A DNA stretch of 64,000 nt from Paenibacillus sp. BIC5C1 (GCF_032399705.1 NZ_CP135922.1:1426001-1490000); one strand, 5' to 3'. Positions 39,177 to 48,379 are shown, counted from the first letter of the stretch. A program made the numbers and translations. Notes: generated by a model from the sequence alone, not told the origin.

Positions 39177-40265
39177 ATGGATAAGAAGTTGGTTAATGAA
39201 ATATTTTGGCTTCGGAGTATATCATGCCTGGCTATTGTATTAATCCATGCAATTGAAGCTTCAATTGACTTTCAAACCAAACAATTAGGCTCGACATTCT
39301 TTTCTCTCGAGACTCTCCATCTGTTATTACTGTTTGCAACACCTACCTACGCGTTCATTTCGGAGTTTTTATTGGCAAAAGCCTACAGAGATGGTGTGCC
39401 ACCTGGGTTTCTTATAAAAAGAATGAGAAACCTTCTGATTCCCTATTGTTTTATGGGAATTATATACGCAGTATTTGATATGACAGAAGGATTTACATGG
39501 AGTGCAGTCATTGTTGAAACGGTAAAAAATATTGTTATGGGCGATTTTGTAGCCTGGTTTATACTTCTTATTTTTCAGTTTTATATTCTGCATATGATCT
39601 TAAGTAGGGTACTAAACCGTATTCCTCCTTTGAGAGCTCTTATTTTTTCGTTTGTTTTAAATGTTTTGTACTTGGCTTTCTTTAATCTGATTCAGCCGAT
39701 AGCTATAATTCCATTTCATGATTACATTTGGGCCCGTGGCTATTGGATTCCGTGTTTAGGTTGGTTATTTTATTTTACAGTCGGTTATTATGCTGGACGT
39801 AATTACGAGTATGTTATTCAATGGTTACAACGTCATAAATTATGGATATTTGGTTCGACTTTATTGATGATGGCTCTTGTTTTTCTGTTCAATAATCTCA
39901 TTTTTACTAAAACAACTTCGAAGAGACCTGATATGCTTCTATATACTTGCTGTGTTATTGGACTGATTTTTTATGTATCTAACAAGGTACGTCAGATTCC
40001 ACGATGGGTCTACCAGATAAGCAGTTACTCTTTCAGTATCTATTTGCTTCATAAACTTTTTATGGGGTGGATCCCTTATATACCATTAGTGGGATTTATA
40101 GGATATACAATAATATTATTTATATCAAGTTTAACTGGCTCTATTATTATGACGTATCTATTTAATCGAATACCTTTTGGCAGATATCTAGTCGGAGGGA
40201 TCCAACATGTGAAACCAAAGGAAACAAATCTTCCATTCCAATCCAAAACGGCTATAGAAACATAA
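39177..40265 (+). CDS. acyltransferase family 3 membrane protein
   Basis: Integral membrane O-acyltransferase of 362 residues with about 10 helices. The N-terminal RSISCLAIVLIHAIEAS contains the catalytic His spaced from Arg as in Acyl_transf_3 proteins (OafA-like, short form). It would acylate a surface polysaccharide or lipid. It follows the LCP gene with its own ribosome binding site. It is the second predicted acyltransferase of the locus. Confidence 0.86.
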   Translation: MDKKLVNEIFWLRSISCLAIVLIHAIEASIDFQTKQLGSTFFSLETLHLLLLFATPTYAFISEFLLAKAYRDGVPPGFLIKRMRNLLIPYCFMGIIYAVFDMTEGFTWSAVIVETVKNIVMGDFVAWFILLIFQFYILHMILSRVLNRIPPLRALIFSFVLNVLYLAFFNLIQPIAIIPFHDYIWARGYWIPCLGWLFYFTVGYYAGRNYEYVIQWLQRHKLWIFGSTLLMMALVFLFNNLIFTKTTSKRPDMLLYTCCVIGLIFYVSNKVRQIPRWVYQISSYSFSIYLLHKLFMGWIPYIPLVGFIGYTIILFISSLTGSIIMTYLFNRIPFGRYLVGGIQHVKPKETNLPFQSKTAIET

Positions 40266-40313
40266 TAAGGTTTGTTTATATAAATGAATAATGACAAACA
40301 AGGGGGAGAACGG

Positions 40314-40859
40314 ATGCGGCGGAGTTCTGTGAGTATTCACAAGAAAAACAAATTGCGGATACGCCGGTCTCTTTGGTTCCTAGGATCTATAATATTTATT
40401 TCATTATGGATTTTATTCATATGGTCAATGTCGGCACAGTCATATCAGCAGCAGACAATTCAACCTTTCCTACATAAATTATCTGAGCAGGTGAGGTTGG
40501 GTTTCAGTTTACCTGATATATCAATCAACTATGGTGAAAAGCATTATTCACTTCAGAAGAAGCCGTTTGATTTCTTGGAATTTATTATCCGAAAAAGTGG
40601 ACATCTATTTATCTATGCTGTACTGGCTGCTTTAGTTTATGGGACTTTGCGTCAAAGAAAGTTAAGCAGTAAAACTGCTACCCTATTCGCATTATTTGTT
40701 GTTAGTTTGATTGCTTCAACGGATGAGTATATTCAACAATTCAGTCCTAATCGAACTGCTTCCATACGTGATGTTGGAGTAGATTTGGTTGGAGGATGTG
40801 TAGGTATTATCTTATTCACATTAAGTAGGAGAGTGTATAAAGGAAAATCGAAAACATAA
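40314..40859 (+). CDS. VanZ-like family protein
   Basis: Membrane protein of 181 residues with about 4 helices. The signature RKSGHLFIYAVLAALVYG and ASTDEYIQQFSPNRTASIRD followed by DVGVDLVGGCVG defines the VanZ family (named for a teicoplanin-resistance accessory). Its role in capsule loci is unclear. The ATG at 40314 follows AGGGGGAG; a longer start at 40284 lacks one. It is probably the last gene of the capsule unit. Confidence 0.85.
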   Translation: MRRSSVSIHKKNKLRIRRSLWFLGSIIFISLWILFIWSMSAQSYQQQTIQPFLHKLSEQVRLGFSLPDISINYGEKHYSLQKKPFDFLEFIIRKSGHLFIYAVLAALVYGTLRQRKLSSKTATLFALFVVSLIASTDEYIQQFSPNRTASIRDVGVDLVGGCVGIILFTLSRRVYKGKSKT

Positions 40860-40960
40860 AATGGACTATAGGATTTCCCAGGAAATGCTGCTAGCGAGTT
40901 CCCGCTTCTACTTGCTTGCCATCCATCATAAGTATGGGAGTAGGACAAGGGGGACGGGAC

Positions 40961-41479
40961 ATGCTGCGAAGAAGGAACCGGAAAGCGTTATTTAAAAAGA
41001 TCGGATTCATAGCACTTGTGCTGCTGCTGTTGTGGCTCATAGGCAGAACCATCCCATATCTGTTTCGTGCGGATGCACCAGATGAAGCCGCTGCCATAGC
41101 CCAAGAGTTTTACAAATATGAGCAGACGGGTGATTTCGGCAGTTCATGGGAGTTGTTTCATCCATTGATGAAAGAACGCTTTCCCAAAAGCGCCTATTTG
41201 CAGTCCAGAGCACATATTTTCATGCAGCATTTTGGGGTGGAAACCTTTGATCTGGAGATGGAGAAACCGGAGCGGGAATTTGACGTTACGGTGATTGATG
41301 GTGTTAAACCATTTGCAGAGGCATATCGCATTGGTGTCACCCAGAAGTTTACGGGAACCTTTGGTCAATTTAAAATCGTGCAGAATTGTTATATTGTAAA
41401 GGATGGAGACGATTGGACGCTGCTTTGGTATTATCCAAAGAATGGAGATACCGAGACAGAGCACGACAAAACCGAATGA
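40961..41479 (+). CDS. hypothetical single-pass membrane protein
   Basis: Protein of 172 residues: basic N-terminus (MLRRRNRKALFKK), one membrane helix (about residues 14-34, IGFIALVLLLLWLIGRTIPYL), and an extracytoplasmic domain of 130 residues. That domain (AIAQEFYKYEQTGDFGSSWE through VQNCYIVKDGDDWTLLWYY) reads like a small NTF2/cystatin-like fold, but I have no family match. The ATG at 40961 follows AAGGGGG. Codon choice and base composition return to those of the flanking chromosome, so it belongs to the next region rather than the capsule operon. Confidence 0.75.
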   Translation: MLRRRNRKALFKKIGFIALVLLLLWLIGRTIPYLFRADAPDEAAAIAQEFYKYEQTGDFGSSWELFHPLMKERFPKSAYLQSRAHIFMQHFGVETFDLEMEKPEREFDVTVIDGVKPFAEAYRIGVTQKFTGTFGQFKIVQNCYIVKDGDDWTLLWYYPKNGDTETEHDKTE

Positions 41480-41524
41480 TAGTATTAACCCATACTATGT
41501 ACCGGATTGTATCATTTGTACTTG

Positions 41525-41574
41525 AAAAGGCTCTATGAATGCGAGACTTTAGTCGCGTTTATAGAGCTTTTTTT
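41525..41574 (+). terminator. terminator closing the capsule-side transcription unit
   Basis: AAAGGCTCTATgaatgcga and its complement tcgcgtttATAGAGCTTTT form a stem with a seven-T tail. No comparable hairpin is seen between 22.7 and 41.5 kb, so this is the first strong stop after the EAR element. Confidence 0.82.
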
Positions 41575-41605
41575 GCATTTCATTTCTTTTTATACCTACA
41601 AGGGG

Positions 41606-41657
41606 TTGACATTAGTCCCGGTGTCAAGTAAATTACGAGTTAGATACAAATTGTATC
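41606..41657 (+). promoter_or_regulatory. promoter with XRE-type operator
   Basis: TTGACA (41606-41611), a 17-base spacer and TAAATT (41629-41634), the same -35, spacing and -10 as at 19720. The perfect 15-bp palindrome GATACAAATTGTATC recurs at 41643-41657, over the expected transcription start. It precedes the Cys-rich small gene and probably the ABC transporter. Confidence 0.7.
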
Positions 41658-41722
41658 AAAATTCAGCGTCTAACGACAAATAACAGGGACTTCAATGCTC
41701 CTTGTGAGGGGAAGGAATATCA

Positions 41723-41974
41723 TTGATCGAAACGGACCGCTTTTACTGTGTCAGTTGTGGGATGATTGTGTCGGTCGCTAGGGGCTCTGTCGAACTAAAG
41801 GAAGAGGACTGTGGAGGCAATCACGTATTTCGCACCGGATTTTATCGGAGTGAGATGCCGCTTGGATGCTGTGAAGCGTGTGTAGTTCATACGAAACGTC
41901 AAGGGAAATCCCAGTTTGCGGGACAATATACTAAAGATTATGATACACTATCTTCATATGAGAAGCGGGCATGA
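41723..41974 (+). CDS. small cysteine-rich hypothetical protein
   Basis: Protein of 83 residues starting at TTG 41723, 8 bases after GAGGGGAAGG. Cys pairs in FYCVSCGMI and GCCEACVVH, plus an internal Cys in EEDCGG, suggest a zinc-ribbon or metal site. No signal peptide or membrane helix. I do not recognise a family. It is the first gene after a promoter with an XRE-type operator and lies 32 bases before the ABC transporter genes, so it may be coregulated with them. Confidence 0.7.
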   Translation: MIETDRFYCVSCGMIVSVARGSVELKEEDCGGNHVFRTGFYRSEMPLGCCEACVVHTKRQGKSQFAGQYTKDYDTLSSYEKRA

Positions 41975-42006
41975 AGTGAGTGTCCGTTGATGAAGGAGGA
42001 AATGGA

Positions 42007-42915
42007 ATGCAGCAGGAGCCGGTCGTCCGTCTTCAGGGCGTCAGTAAAATCATCTCCTCCCGATCATTGGTCAGTGACCTGACTCTGGATATTTCTCCGG
42101 GGCAGGTTTTTGGTTTTTTAGGACCCAATGGAGCGGGGAAAACAACAACGATTCGAATGATGGTAGGACTGATGTCCATCAGTCAAGGAGATATCATCAT
42201 CTCGGGACACAGTGTAAAGAATGAATTTGAGCAAGCCATAGCTCAGGTTGGGGCTATTGTTGAAAATCCAGAAATGTACAAGTTTCTGACTGGATATCAG
42301 AATCTCGTTCACTTTGCCCGGATGTCACCTGGTATTACGAAAGAACGCATTGCCGAGACGATTGAACGTGTTGGGCTTACAGCCCGAATTCATGACAAGG
42401 TAAAGACCTATTCTCTGGGTATGCGGCAGCGTTTGGGCGTGGCCCAAGCCATATTACATAAACCAAAGTTACTGGTATTGGATGAACCCACCAACGGACT
42501 TGATCCGCAGGGGATCCGGGAACTCAGGGATTATTTGCGTCAGCTCTGTCAGGAGGAAGGAATCACCGTCTTTGTATCCAGCCACTTGCTGTCGGAGATG
42601 GAATTGATGTGTGATACCGTTGCGATTATCCAAAATGGCAAATTGATTGATGTAAGAAATCTCAGGGCTGAGGCGGGAGCGGACGTACTTACTGAAGTTG
42701 CTTTTGAAGTAAATGATGCCCCACGTGCAGCCGAAGTAATTAGCGAGGCTACAGTGCAGGGCAATGCCATTGTAATTCGTTTATCCCGTGAGCAGATTCC
42801 GGACTTGAATGCGAGGCTGGTCAGTGAAGGATTCCAGGTATACGGTATCCGTAACGTAACCCATACGCTGGAAGATCAATTTTTGCAGGTGACTGGGGGC
42901 GGAAGCATTGAGTAA
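42007..42915 (+). CDS. ABC transporter ATP-binding protein (ABC-2 exporter type)
   Basis: ATPase of 302 residues. Walker A is FLGPNGAGKTTTIRMM, signature SLGMRQRLGVAQA, Walker B LLVLDEPTNGLDPQGI, and the H-loop His is in FVSSHLLSEME. The C-terminal 80 residues are an extra domain seen in bacitracin/lantibiotic-type (BcrA-like) exporters. The ATG at 42007 is 6 bases after AAGGAGGA; the earlier start at 41980 would overlap that site. It is coupled to the permease by an 8-base overlap. Substrate unknown. Confidence 0.92.
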   Translation: MQQEPVVRLQGVSKIISSRSLVSDLTLDISPGQVFGFLGPNGAGKTTTIRMMVGLMSISQGDIIISGHSVKNEFEQAIAQVGAIVENPEMYKFLTGYQNLVHFARMSPGITKERIAETIERVGLTARIHDKVKTYSLGMRQRLGVAQAILHKPKLLVLDEPTNGLDPQGIRELRDYLRQLCQEEGITVFVSSHLLSEMELMCDTVAIIQNGKLIDVRNLRAEAGADVLTEVAFEVNDAPRAAEVISEATVQGNAIVIRLSREQIPDLNARLVSEGFQVYGIRNVTHTLEDQFLQVTGGGSIE

Positions 42916-43702
42916 TTTCGGCAATCTCATTATGAATGAAAACATGAAAATTTTCCGTCGTCCGCGTACTTGGATTATGTTATCCATTCTGGCATTGATC
43001 TCGCTGTTGATGCCGGTTCTGCTCAATGAAGGCATGGGGTCCAGTGAGGTCCCATACTGGCAAGCAGCTATTACAACCGTTCAGATTGTCTTTTTCCTGA
43101 ATACCATCTTCTGTGTCGTCATTGCAGCTGAAGCGGTAGCTGGTGAGTTCACATGGGGAACGATTAAACTACTGCTGATTCGTCCGTGGTCGCGCAGCAA
43201 AATACTGGCATCCAAATATTTGTCCGTGATTGGATTCAGTGTTCTGAGTACGTTACTTGTTGTTATTCTGGCAACCGTAATGTCGTATATGCTGTTCTCC
43301 CATTCCGTAACTCCGGATGGAAGCGGTGCTTCTGCATCACACGCATTTGCACTATGGGGATATCTGTACGTGGACTTGTTTATTACGCTCGCTATTGCCT
43401 TTATGGTCTCCTCCGTGTTTCGTTCGGGAGCTCTGGCAATCGGTTTGTCTCTATTTATCATGTTTACACAGAATTTGTTCTCATTAATCTTCAATCCTGT
43501 TCGTTACGAATGGGCCAAGTATGTTCTGTTTAATAACATGGATCTCAGTCGCTATATGGATTCAGCGGCGGATTATGGATTGCTTGGCGATGGAAATGCA
43601 GGTATGACACTTGGGTTTTCTATTGCTGTGCTAGCTGTATATTATGTCATTTTCATGTTGATCTCATGGGTTGTATTCAACAAAAGAGATGTGGCAGGCT
43701 AA
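42908..43702 (+). CDS. ABC-2 type transporter permease
   Basis: Membrane protein of 264 residues with six helices, the partner of the preceding ATPase. Conserved feature is EFTWGTIKLLLIRPWSRSKI after the second helix, as in BcrB/ABC-2 family permeases. It starts at TTG 42908 inside the end of the ATPase gene. The stop codon lies inside the terminator stem that follows. Confidence 0.9.
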   Translation: MSNFGNLIMNENMKIFRRPRTWIMLSILALISLLMPVLLNEGMGSSEVPYWQAAITTVQIVFFLNTIFCVVIAAEAVAGEFTWGTIKLLLIRPWSRSKILASKYLSVIGFSVLSTLLVVILATVMSYMLFSHSVTPDGSGASASHAFALWGYLYVDLFITLAIAFMVSSVFRSGALAIGLSLFIMFTQNLFSLIFNPVRYEWAKYVLFNNMDLSRYMDSAADYGLLGDGNAGMTLGFSIAVLAVYYVIFMLISWVVFNKRDVAG

Positions 43703-43720
43703 TCGCCTGCTTCTTTTTTT
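43694..43720 (+). terminator. terminator overlapping the permease stop codon
   Basis: GCAGGC (43694-43699) and GCCTGC (43705-43710) form a short stem around the TAA stop at 43700-43702, followed by TTCTTTTTTT. Confidence 0.75.
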
Positions 43721-43921
43721 GCCCAATTTCTCCTTCAGGATGGAAAATAGAGTATATTCAGCATCCGCTGTGGCATGACTAGCATTTAAGGGTACATATA
43801 ATAATACATGAGCATGCGGCATGGAATGGAACACGCTGCCCAAGCTATATTAAGTTGCAATACATACATATTATCGCCGCAGTCGTATTTGGCAGAGCAG
43901 CGTATGGAGGGATCACGTTTC

Positions 43922-44995
43922 TTGATAAACAACAAGTTTTACCGTATATGCACAGCGATTATTTTGCTGCTGCTCATCGTGTATTTGGGGGATAAAGTCA
44001 ACTTTATTTTCAGCCCCCTGACCTCGCTGATTCACATCATCATCATTCCGCTGCTGATTGCTGGTTTCTTCTATTATCTGCTGCGACCGCTCGTCGATTA
44101 TATGGAAAGGCACAAGATTAAACGTGCATTGTCAGTTCTGATTATTTATGTAGTGACTGCATTGATGATTGCAGGTTTCAGCGTACTGGTATGGCCTTCA
44201 TTGAGAGAGCAACTGATGAATTTTGTGGAGAATGCTCCAGCGTTGGTTACTTCGCTCAGTGATCAGTTGAATGCACTTGAAAAGAGTAATTTTGTTTCCA
44301 GATACCTGCCTGATGATTCCAATCTATTCTCACGATTATCCGATGTTCTGAGCCAAGGGATCACACAGGTAACCGATTATGTCTCAGGGTTATTCTCCGT
44401 AGTATCGAATCTGGTTATTATTCTGGCGACGTTCCCAATCATGCTGTATTACATGCTTAAGGAAGGCAGCAAGTTTGGAACGAATCTGACCTTGTTGTTG
44501 CCAAGGCGTTATCGGAAGGATGGGGAAGAAACCGTCCATGAGATCGATGAAGCACTAAGCAGCTATATTGTTGGCCGGGTAATTGTTAATGTTGCTCTGG
44601 GGATTCTGATGTACATCGGTTTTCTCATTTTAGGTTTGCCTTATGCATTGCTGCTGACGGTGGTATCCATTATTCTGAACTTCATCCCTTATGTGGGTGC
44701 TTTGCTGGCAGCTATTCCGGTTGTCATTGTCGCGTTTATCGAATCTCCTTCGATGGCGATATGGTCACTGGTTATCATTGTGATTGCTCAGCAAATTCAG
44801 GATAACCTGATCTCACCTTACGTTTATGGCAAGCAGCTTGATATTCATCCACTGACTACCGTTATTTTGTTGCTTGTGGGTGCTGACCTGGGAAATATCC
44901 TGGGTATGATTATCGTTATTCCGCTGTATATGATTCTGAAAATTATAGTTCGCAAAATCCATTATCGGATTGTCGAAGATAAGACTGAACTTTGA
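43922..44995 (+). CDS. AI-2E family transporter (YtvI/PerM-like)
   Basis: Membrane protein of 357 residues with about 8 helices. The central ELNALEKSNF region and the C-terminal LGLPYALLLTVVSIILNFIP, GALLAAIPVVIVA and PLTTVILLLVGADLGNILGM are typical of the family, which is linked to autoinducer or ion export in different bacteria. The start is uncertain: TTG 43922 with GGAGGG about 10 bases upstream is chosen; ATG 43904 and ATG 43808 are in frame, but the latter adds a non-membrane extension. It is followed by a large terminator. Confidence 0.85.
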   Translation: MINNKFYRICTAIILLLLIVYLGDKVNFIFSPLTSLIHIIIIPLLIAGFFYYLLRPLVDYMERHKIKRALSVLIIYVVTALMIAGFSVLVWPSLREQLMNFVENAPALVTSLSDQLNALEKSNFVSRYLPDDSNLFSRLSDVLSQGITQVTDYVSGLFSVVSNLVIILATFPIMLYYMLKEGSKFGTNLTLLLPRRYRKDGEETVHEIDEALSSYIVGRVIVNVALGILMYIGFLILGLPYALLLTVVSIILNFIPYVGALLAAIPVVIVAFIESPSMAIWSLVIIVIAQQIQDNLISPYVYGKQLDIHPLTTVILLLVGADLGNILGMIIVIPLYMILKIIVRKIHYRIVEDKTEL

Positions 44996-45071
44996 ATGAA
45001 ATTTGAGATACGACTCTGTCATATGATACCACTCACGTTTTCTCGAATCACATGGATAAGCTCAATAGGAT

Positions 45072-45140
45072 AAGCCGCATATCAATGGTGAAGGGTCAGT
45101 TAAGTCTGCCCTCGCGATGGATATGCGGCTTTATTTTTTA
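45072..45140 (+). terminator. terminator with long loop after the AI-2E gene
   Basis: A 12-bp perfect stem, AAGCCGCATATC (45072-45083) and GATATGCGGCTT (45120-45131), encloses a smaller inner hairpin and is followed by TATTTTTTATTTT. Confidence 0.8.
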
Positions 45141-45163
45141 TTTTCATTTTTATTGCTCACTCA

Positions 45164-45200
45164 TGTTATAGCTGTTATACTTGATATATAACAGATAACA
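45164..45200. promoter_or_regulatory. putative YtrA-type GntR operator
   Basis: Nested dyad: TGTTAT (45164-45169) with ATAACA (45195-45200), and CTGTTATA (45172-45179) with TATAACAG (45187-45194). The TGTTATA unit is repeated twice on the left and inverted twice on the right. It ends 19 bases before the regulator's own start, as expected for autoregulation. Confidence 0.6.
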
Positions 45201-45218
45201 AAAAAAGAAGGTGGACCC

Positions 45219-45614
45219 TTGATTATTCAACTGGATATGCAATCCGAACTTCCCATCTATTCGCAACTTGTTTATCAAATTATTGAAGGCATTGCTAGTG
45301 GCGAGTTACAGCTAGGTGAGGCGTTACCATCGGTTCGGAATTTGGCCGCAGATATTGGCGTTAACCTTCATACGGTCAATAAGGCTTATACACTACTCAA
45401 GCAAGATGGATACATTTTAATTCATAGACAAAAGGGAGTCGTAGTAAACCCTGATGGAATGCCTGATTTAACGGATGATTTTTTGAAAAAGCAGCAAAGA
45501 GAATTAAGACCGGTTATTGCCGAAGCGATATGTCGCGGAATGACCAAAGAGGAACTATCTGTGGTATTAGACCAAATGTATGATGATATAAAGATGGGTG
45601 ACAACAAACAATAA
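45219..45614 (+). CDS. GntR family transcriptional regulator (YtrA subfamily)
   Basis: Short regulator of 131 residues. The winged helix-turn-helix covers residues 9-75: MQSELPIYSQLVYQIIEGIA, LPSVRNLAADIGVNLHTVNK, AYTLLKQDGYILIHRQKGV. The C-terminal tail of about 45 residues is the short helical dimer segment of the YtrA subfamily, which lacks a ligand domain and usually controls ABC transporter genes. Start is TTG 45219 after AAGGTGG. Here the following gene is a DUF1648/DUF5808 membrane protein instead of an ABC transporter. Confidence 0.9.
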   Translation: MIIQLDMQSELPIYSQLVYQIIEGIASGELQLGEALPSVRNLAADIGVNLHTVNKAYTLLKQDGYILIHRQKGVVVNPDGMPDLTDDFLKKQQRELRPVIAEAICRGMTKEELSVVLDQMYDDIKMGDNKQ

Positions 45615-45637
45615 AGAATTGAGGGAGTGTGTTATGT

Positions 45638-46738
45638 ATGCAACTATTTAGTATATTACCTATCATTTTAATCTTTGCTCCAATAGCCTTACTTCTATCC
45701 TTTGCACCTTATGTGACAAGGGAAACAATCAGCTTTGGGGTCACGGTAAGTCAATATAATTACTACACACCAGTCTTACGCAAGCTACGGAGAACGTTTG
45801 CTACAGTAAGTCTGATCGGAAACGGGATGGTTGTTCTTGTCAGTTTGTATTTACTCCGATCTGCTAATGAAGAGTCTACCGCAATAATCACCGGTGTTTG
45901 CACAATGATATTTGTTGTGTACTGGTCAGCACTACACATCTTATTTCATTTCAAGATGAAAAAGATAAAAGGAACACTTCCAACTGTAGAAGCACCTCAT
46001 AGGGTTAAAATCGATACCACCTTCCGCCAAAATAAGCTCACCTATTCCAACTATTGGTTTCTCATTCACATTGCTATTATTGTGGTCATTGCCATCATTT
46101 CAATCCTGAATTATAAGGCACTACCTAACGTCATTCCAATGAAATATGATCTTCAGGGCAATGTCACTTCCAGTGTGCCTAAAACCTACCTTTCGGTACT
46201 GGCTATTAACCTTGTACAGCTAGGAATCATTGCACTTATGATGTTGGTGAACTGGAGTATTAAAGCAAGCAAACAACAGCTTACTACGTCTAATCCTGCC
46301 AAATTTGCTGCTGAAAATATTCAATTCCGCCGTAAATGGTCCCTATTTACGATCATAACAGGGTTGCTTCTTACCATTTTATTTGCCTTCATTCAGATCA
46401 ATATGTTCGTCCCTAATCTGGTCTTGTTAACAGCTATTAGCTTCATCATCCCTGTGCTGATCGTGTTAGGTGCAGTATGGCTGTCTCTCACAGGCAGACA
46501 AGGCGGCGGGAAAATTCGTAATCATCAGGAAGAGCGCGAACGATCCAAGGAGCAGCCTGTGAATGACGATGATTATTGGAAGCTTGGTTTTATTTACTTC
46601 AATGCCAATGATCCTTCTTTTACCGTAGAGAAACGTTATGGAATAGGCTGGACGATTAACTTCGCTCACCCACTATCTTGGGTCCTGTTGTTATTCATCA
46701 TTGCTATTGTTGTTATAAGTAGATTTCTGAGCCAATAA
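45638..46738 (+). CDS. DUF1648/DUF5808 membrane protein
   Basis: Membrane protein of 366 residues with about 7-8 helices. The middle NYKALPNVIPMKYDLQGNVT is the DUF1648 (SdpI-like) segment. The C-terminal DDYWKLGFIYFNANDPSFTV followed by a basic EKRYGIGWTINFAH is DUF5808. Such proteins are often paired with YtrA-type regulators in Bacillota; function is unknown, perhaps immunity or envelope stress. The ATG at 45638 follows GGGAG; a GTG at 45629 is possible. It lies 23 bases after the GntR gene. Confidence 0.82.
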   Translation: MQLFSILPIILIFAPIALLLSFAPYVTRETISFGVTVSQYNYYTPVLRKLRRTFATVSLIGNGMVVLVSLYLLRSANEESTAIITGVCTMIFVVYWSALHILFHFKMKKIKGTLPTVEAPHRVKIDTTFRQNKLTYSNYWFLIHIAIIVVIAIISILNYKALPNVIPMKYDLQGNVTSSVPKTYLSVLAINLVQLGIIALMMLVNWSIKASKQQLTTSNPAKFAAENIQFRRKWSLFTIITGLLLTILFAFIQINMFVPNLVLLTAISFIIPVLIVLGAVWLSLTGRQGGGKIRNHQEERERSKEQPVNDDDYWKLGFIYFNANDPSFTVEKRYGIGWTINFAHPLSWVLLLFIIAIVVISRFLSQ

Positions 46739-46786
46739 ATGCTCATAAATCTATGCATATCATAAAAATAATTAGGAGGAATGATT

Positions 46787-48379
46787 ATGATGAACCATTG
46801 GAAAAAGCTATTACTTTCTCTTACTTTCGTATGTCTAATCCTGCCGGCGACATCCATCTCAGCAGCAGCTGAAAAACCCGCGGGAAGTGAAAATCTAGTT
46901 CCTATTCGTGAGATTGCAGAAAAGAATGGGGCAGAGGTATCTTGGCAACAACAAACAGGACAAATCACCATACGTAAAAATGAGCTTATGATTGTAGTTA
47001 AGGTAGGAGAGAAGCAGGCGATTGTGAATGGGCAAGTCATAGCGTTAGACAATCCTGTTCAGTTAACGAAAGGAATTACCTTTATGGATGAGGGATTTCT
47101 TACCGAGACGCTGGAGGCAGCACCTGAGGATCTATTCATTTCACTTATAAGTGAGGGTGATGGCAAGGAGGCCGCCAAGTATGTTCATACCTCTGTGAGT
47201 GGAGTGTTGTCACCCACGTTGTTGAGTCAGTTATGGGGAGCTTTAGAAGGACAAAACGGCAAAATTACAAGTAAAGCCATAGCTAAACACGTAGAAAATA
47301 ACACAGTGCATCGCAATGTCACCTATACTTTTAAGACAGCGCTTACTCGTTTAAATATTACAGTCAGAATGAACGATGATGGACTTGTGGATGATTTGTA
47401 TATTGCTGCCGCCACTCCAGATGTTTATCAGAAACCAAGTTACGACGACGCATCTGCCTATACAGAACAAGACATTACGGTTGGTCAGGGGGATTTAGCT
47501 TTACCAGGGACATTAACTTTGCCCAAGGGAGAGGGACCCTTCCCAGTTGTAATTCTGGTACACGGATCCGGGGCCAGCAATCAGGATGCTGCCATTGGTG
47601 GTGCAAAGCCGTTTCGCGATCTTGCGGTAGGTTTAGCTTCACAGGGAGTTGCTGTATTAAGATATGATAAGGTCACGTATGAGCATACCTATAAGGTCGC
47701 TTCTCAACCTAAATTCACATTAAAACAAGAGAGCGTAGATCAGGTAACCGATGCTATAGATTTACTTGAAAAGAATACACATATTGATTCTACAGCGATT
47801 TTTGTAGCTGGACATAGTCAAGGCGGGTTTGCATTACCGCTAATCATTGCTGAGGATAAACAACATGATATTGCAGGAAGTATCCTACTTGCTGCACCAA
47901 GTAGTAGCTTTGTGGATGTGCTTACTGAGCAGCAGAACGAATTGGTCGATCGGATGAAGCGGCTTGGTTTAGATACGGAGATCATTAAAGAACAAGCTGA
48001 TTTTTATAAAAATGTTGCTGCGATCGTTAAAGATCCTAAATATTCTGTAGATCATCTTCCTGAGGCGTTTCCACTTCAACCTGCTTATTGGTGGTTTGAG
48101 CAGAGAGATTATGTACCTGCAGAACTGGCTAAAACACAAAATACCCCTATGCTTATTATCCAAGGCGAAAATGATGTGCAAGTGTCTATGAATCAATTCC
48201 AAAACTGGAAATTGGCTCTTCAAGATCATTCCAATGTAACGTACAATAGCTATCCAAAGGTAAATCATCTTTTATCCAGCTATGACGGACTGTCGATTGG
48301 TCAAGAATACGCTGAGCCATCTAATGTCTCCAAAGCCATTATCGATGATATTGCGAAGTGGGTATTAAAATCAAATTAA
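46787..48379 (+). CDS. secreted alpha/beta hydrolase with N-terminal copper-amine-oxidase-like and DUF3887-like parts
   Basis: Exported protein of 530 residues. A signal peptide ends near ISAAAEKP. Residues about 30-95 (VPIREIAEKNGAEVSWQQQT, GQITIRKNELMIVVKVGEKQ) match the copper amine oxidase N-terminal-like wall domain common in Paenibacillus. Residues 110-200 resemble DUF3887. The C-terminal 300 residues are an alpha/beta hydrolase: VILVHGSGASNQDAAIGG, nucleophile GHSQGG, later an Asp in IQGENDVQV and a His in VNHLLSSYDG. Closest roles are peptidase or esterase of the dienelactone type. AGGAGGA precedes ATG 46787. Confidence 0.85.
   Translation: MMNHWKKLLLSLTFVCLILPATSISAAAEKPAGSENLVPIREIAEKNGAEVSWQQQTGQITIRKNELMIVVKVGEKQAIVNGQVIALDNPVQLTKGITFMDEGFLTETLEAAPEDLFISLISEGDGKEAAKYVHTSVSGVLSPTLLSQLWGALEGQNGKITSKAIAKHVENNTVHRNVTYTFKTALTRLNITVRMNDDGLVDDLYIAAATPDVYQKPSYDDASAYTEQDITVGQGDLALPGTLTLPKGEGPFPVVILVHGSGASNQDAAIGGAKPFRDLAVGLASQGVAVLRYDKVTYEHTYKVASQPKFTLKQESVDQVTDAIDLLEKNTHIDSTAIFVAGHSQGGFALPLIIAEDKQHDIAGSILLAAPSSSFVDVLTEQQNELVDRMKRLGLDTEIIKEQADFYKNVAAIVKDPKYSVDHLPEAFPLQPAYWWFEQRDYVPAELAKTQNTPMLIIQGENDVQVSMNQFQNWKLALQDHSNVTYNSYPKVNHLLSSYDGLSIGQEYAEPSNVSKAIIDDIAKWVLKSN

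Noticed and set aside
41507..41523. TTGTATCATTTGTAC near the end of the 40961 gene as a further XRE site
   Set aside because: Only a half-site match, not at a promoter.
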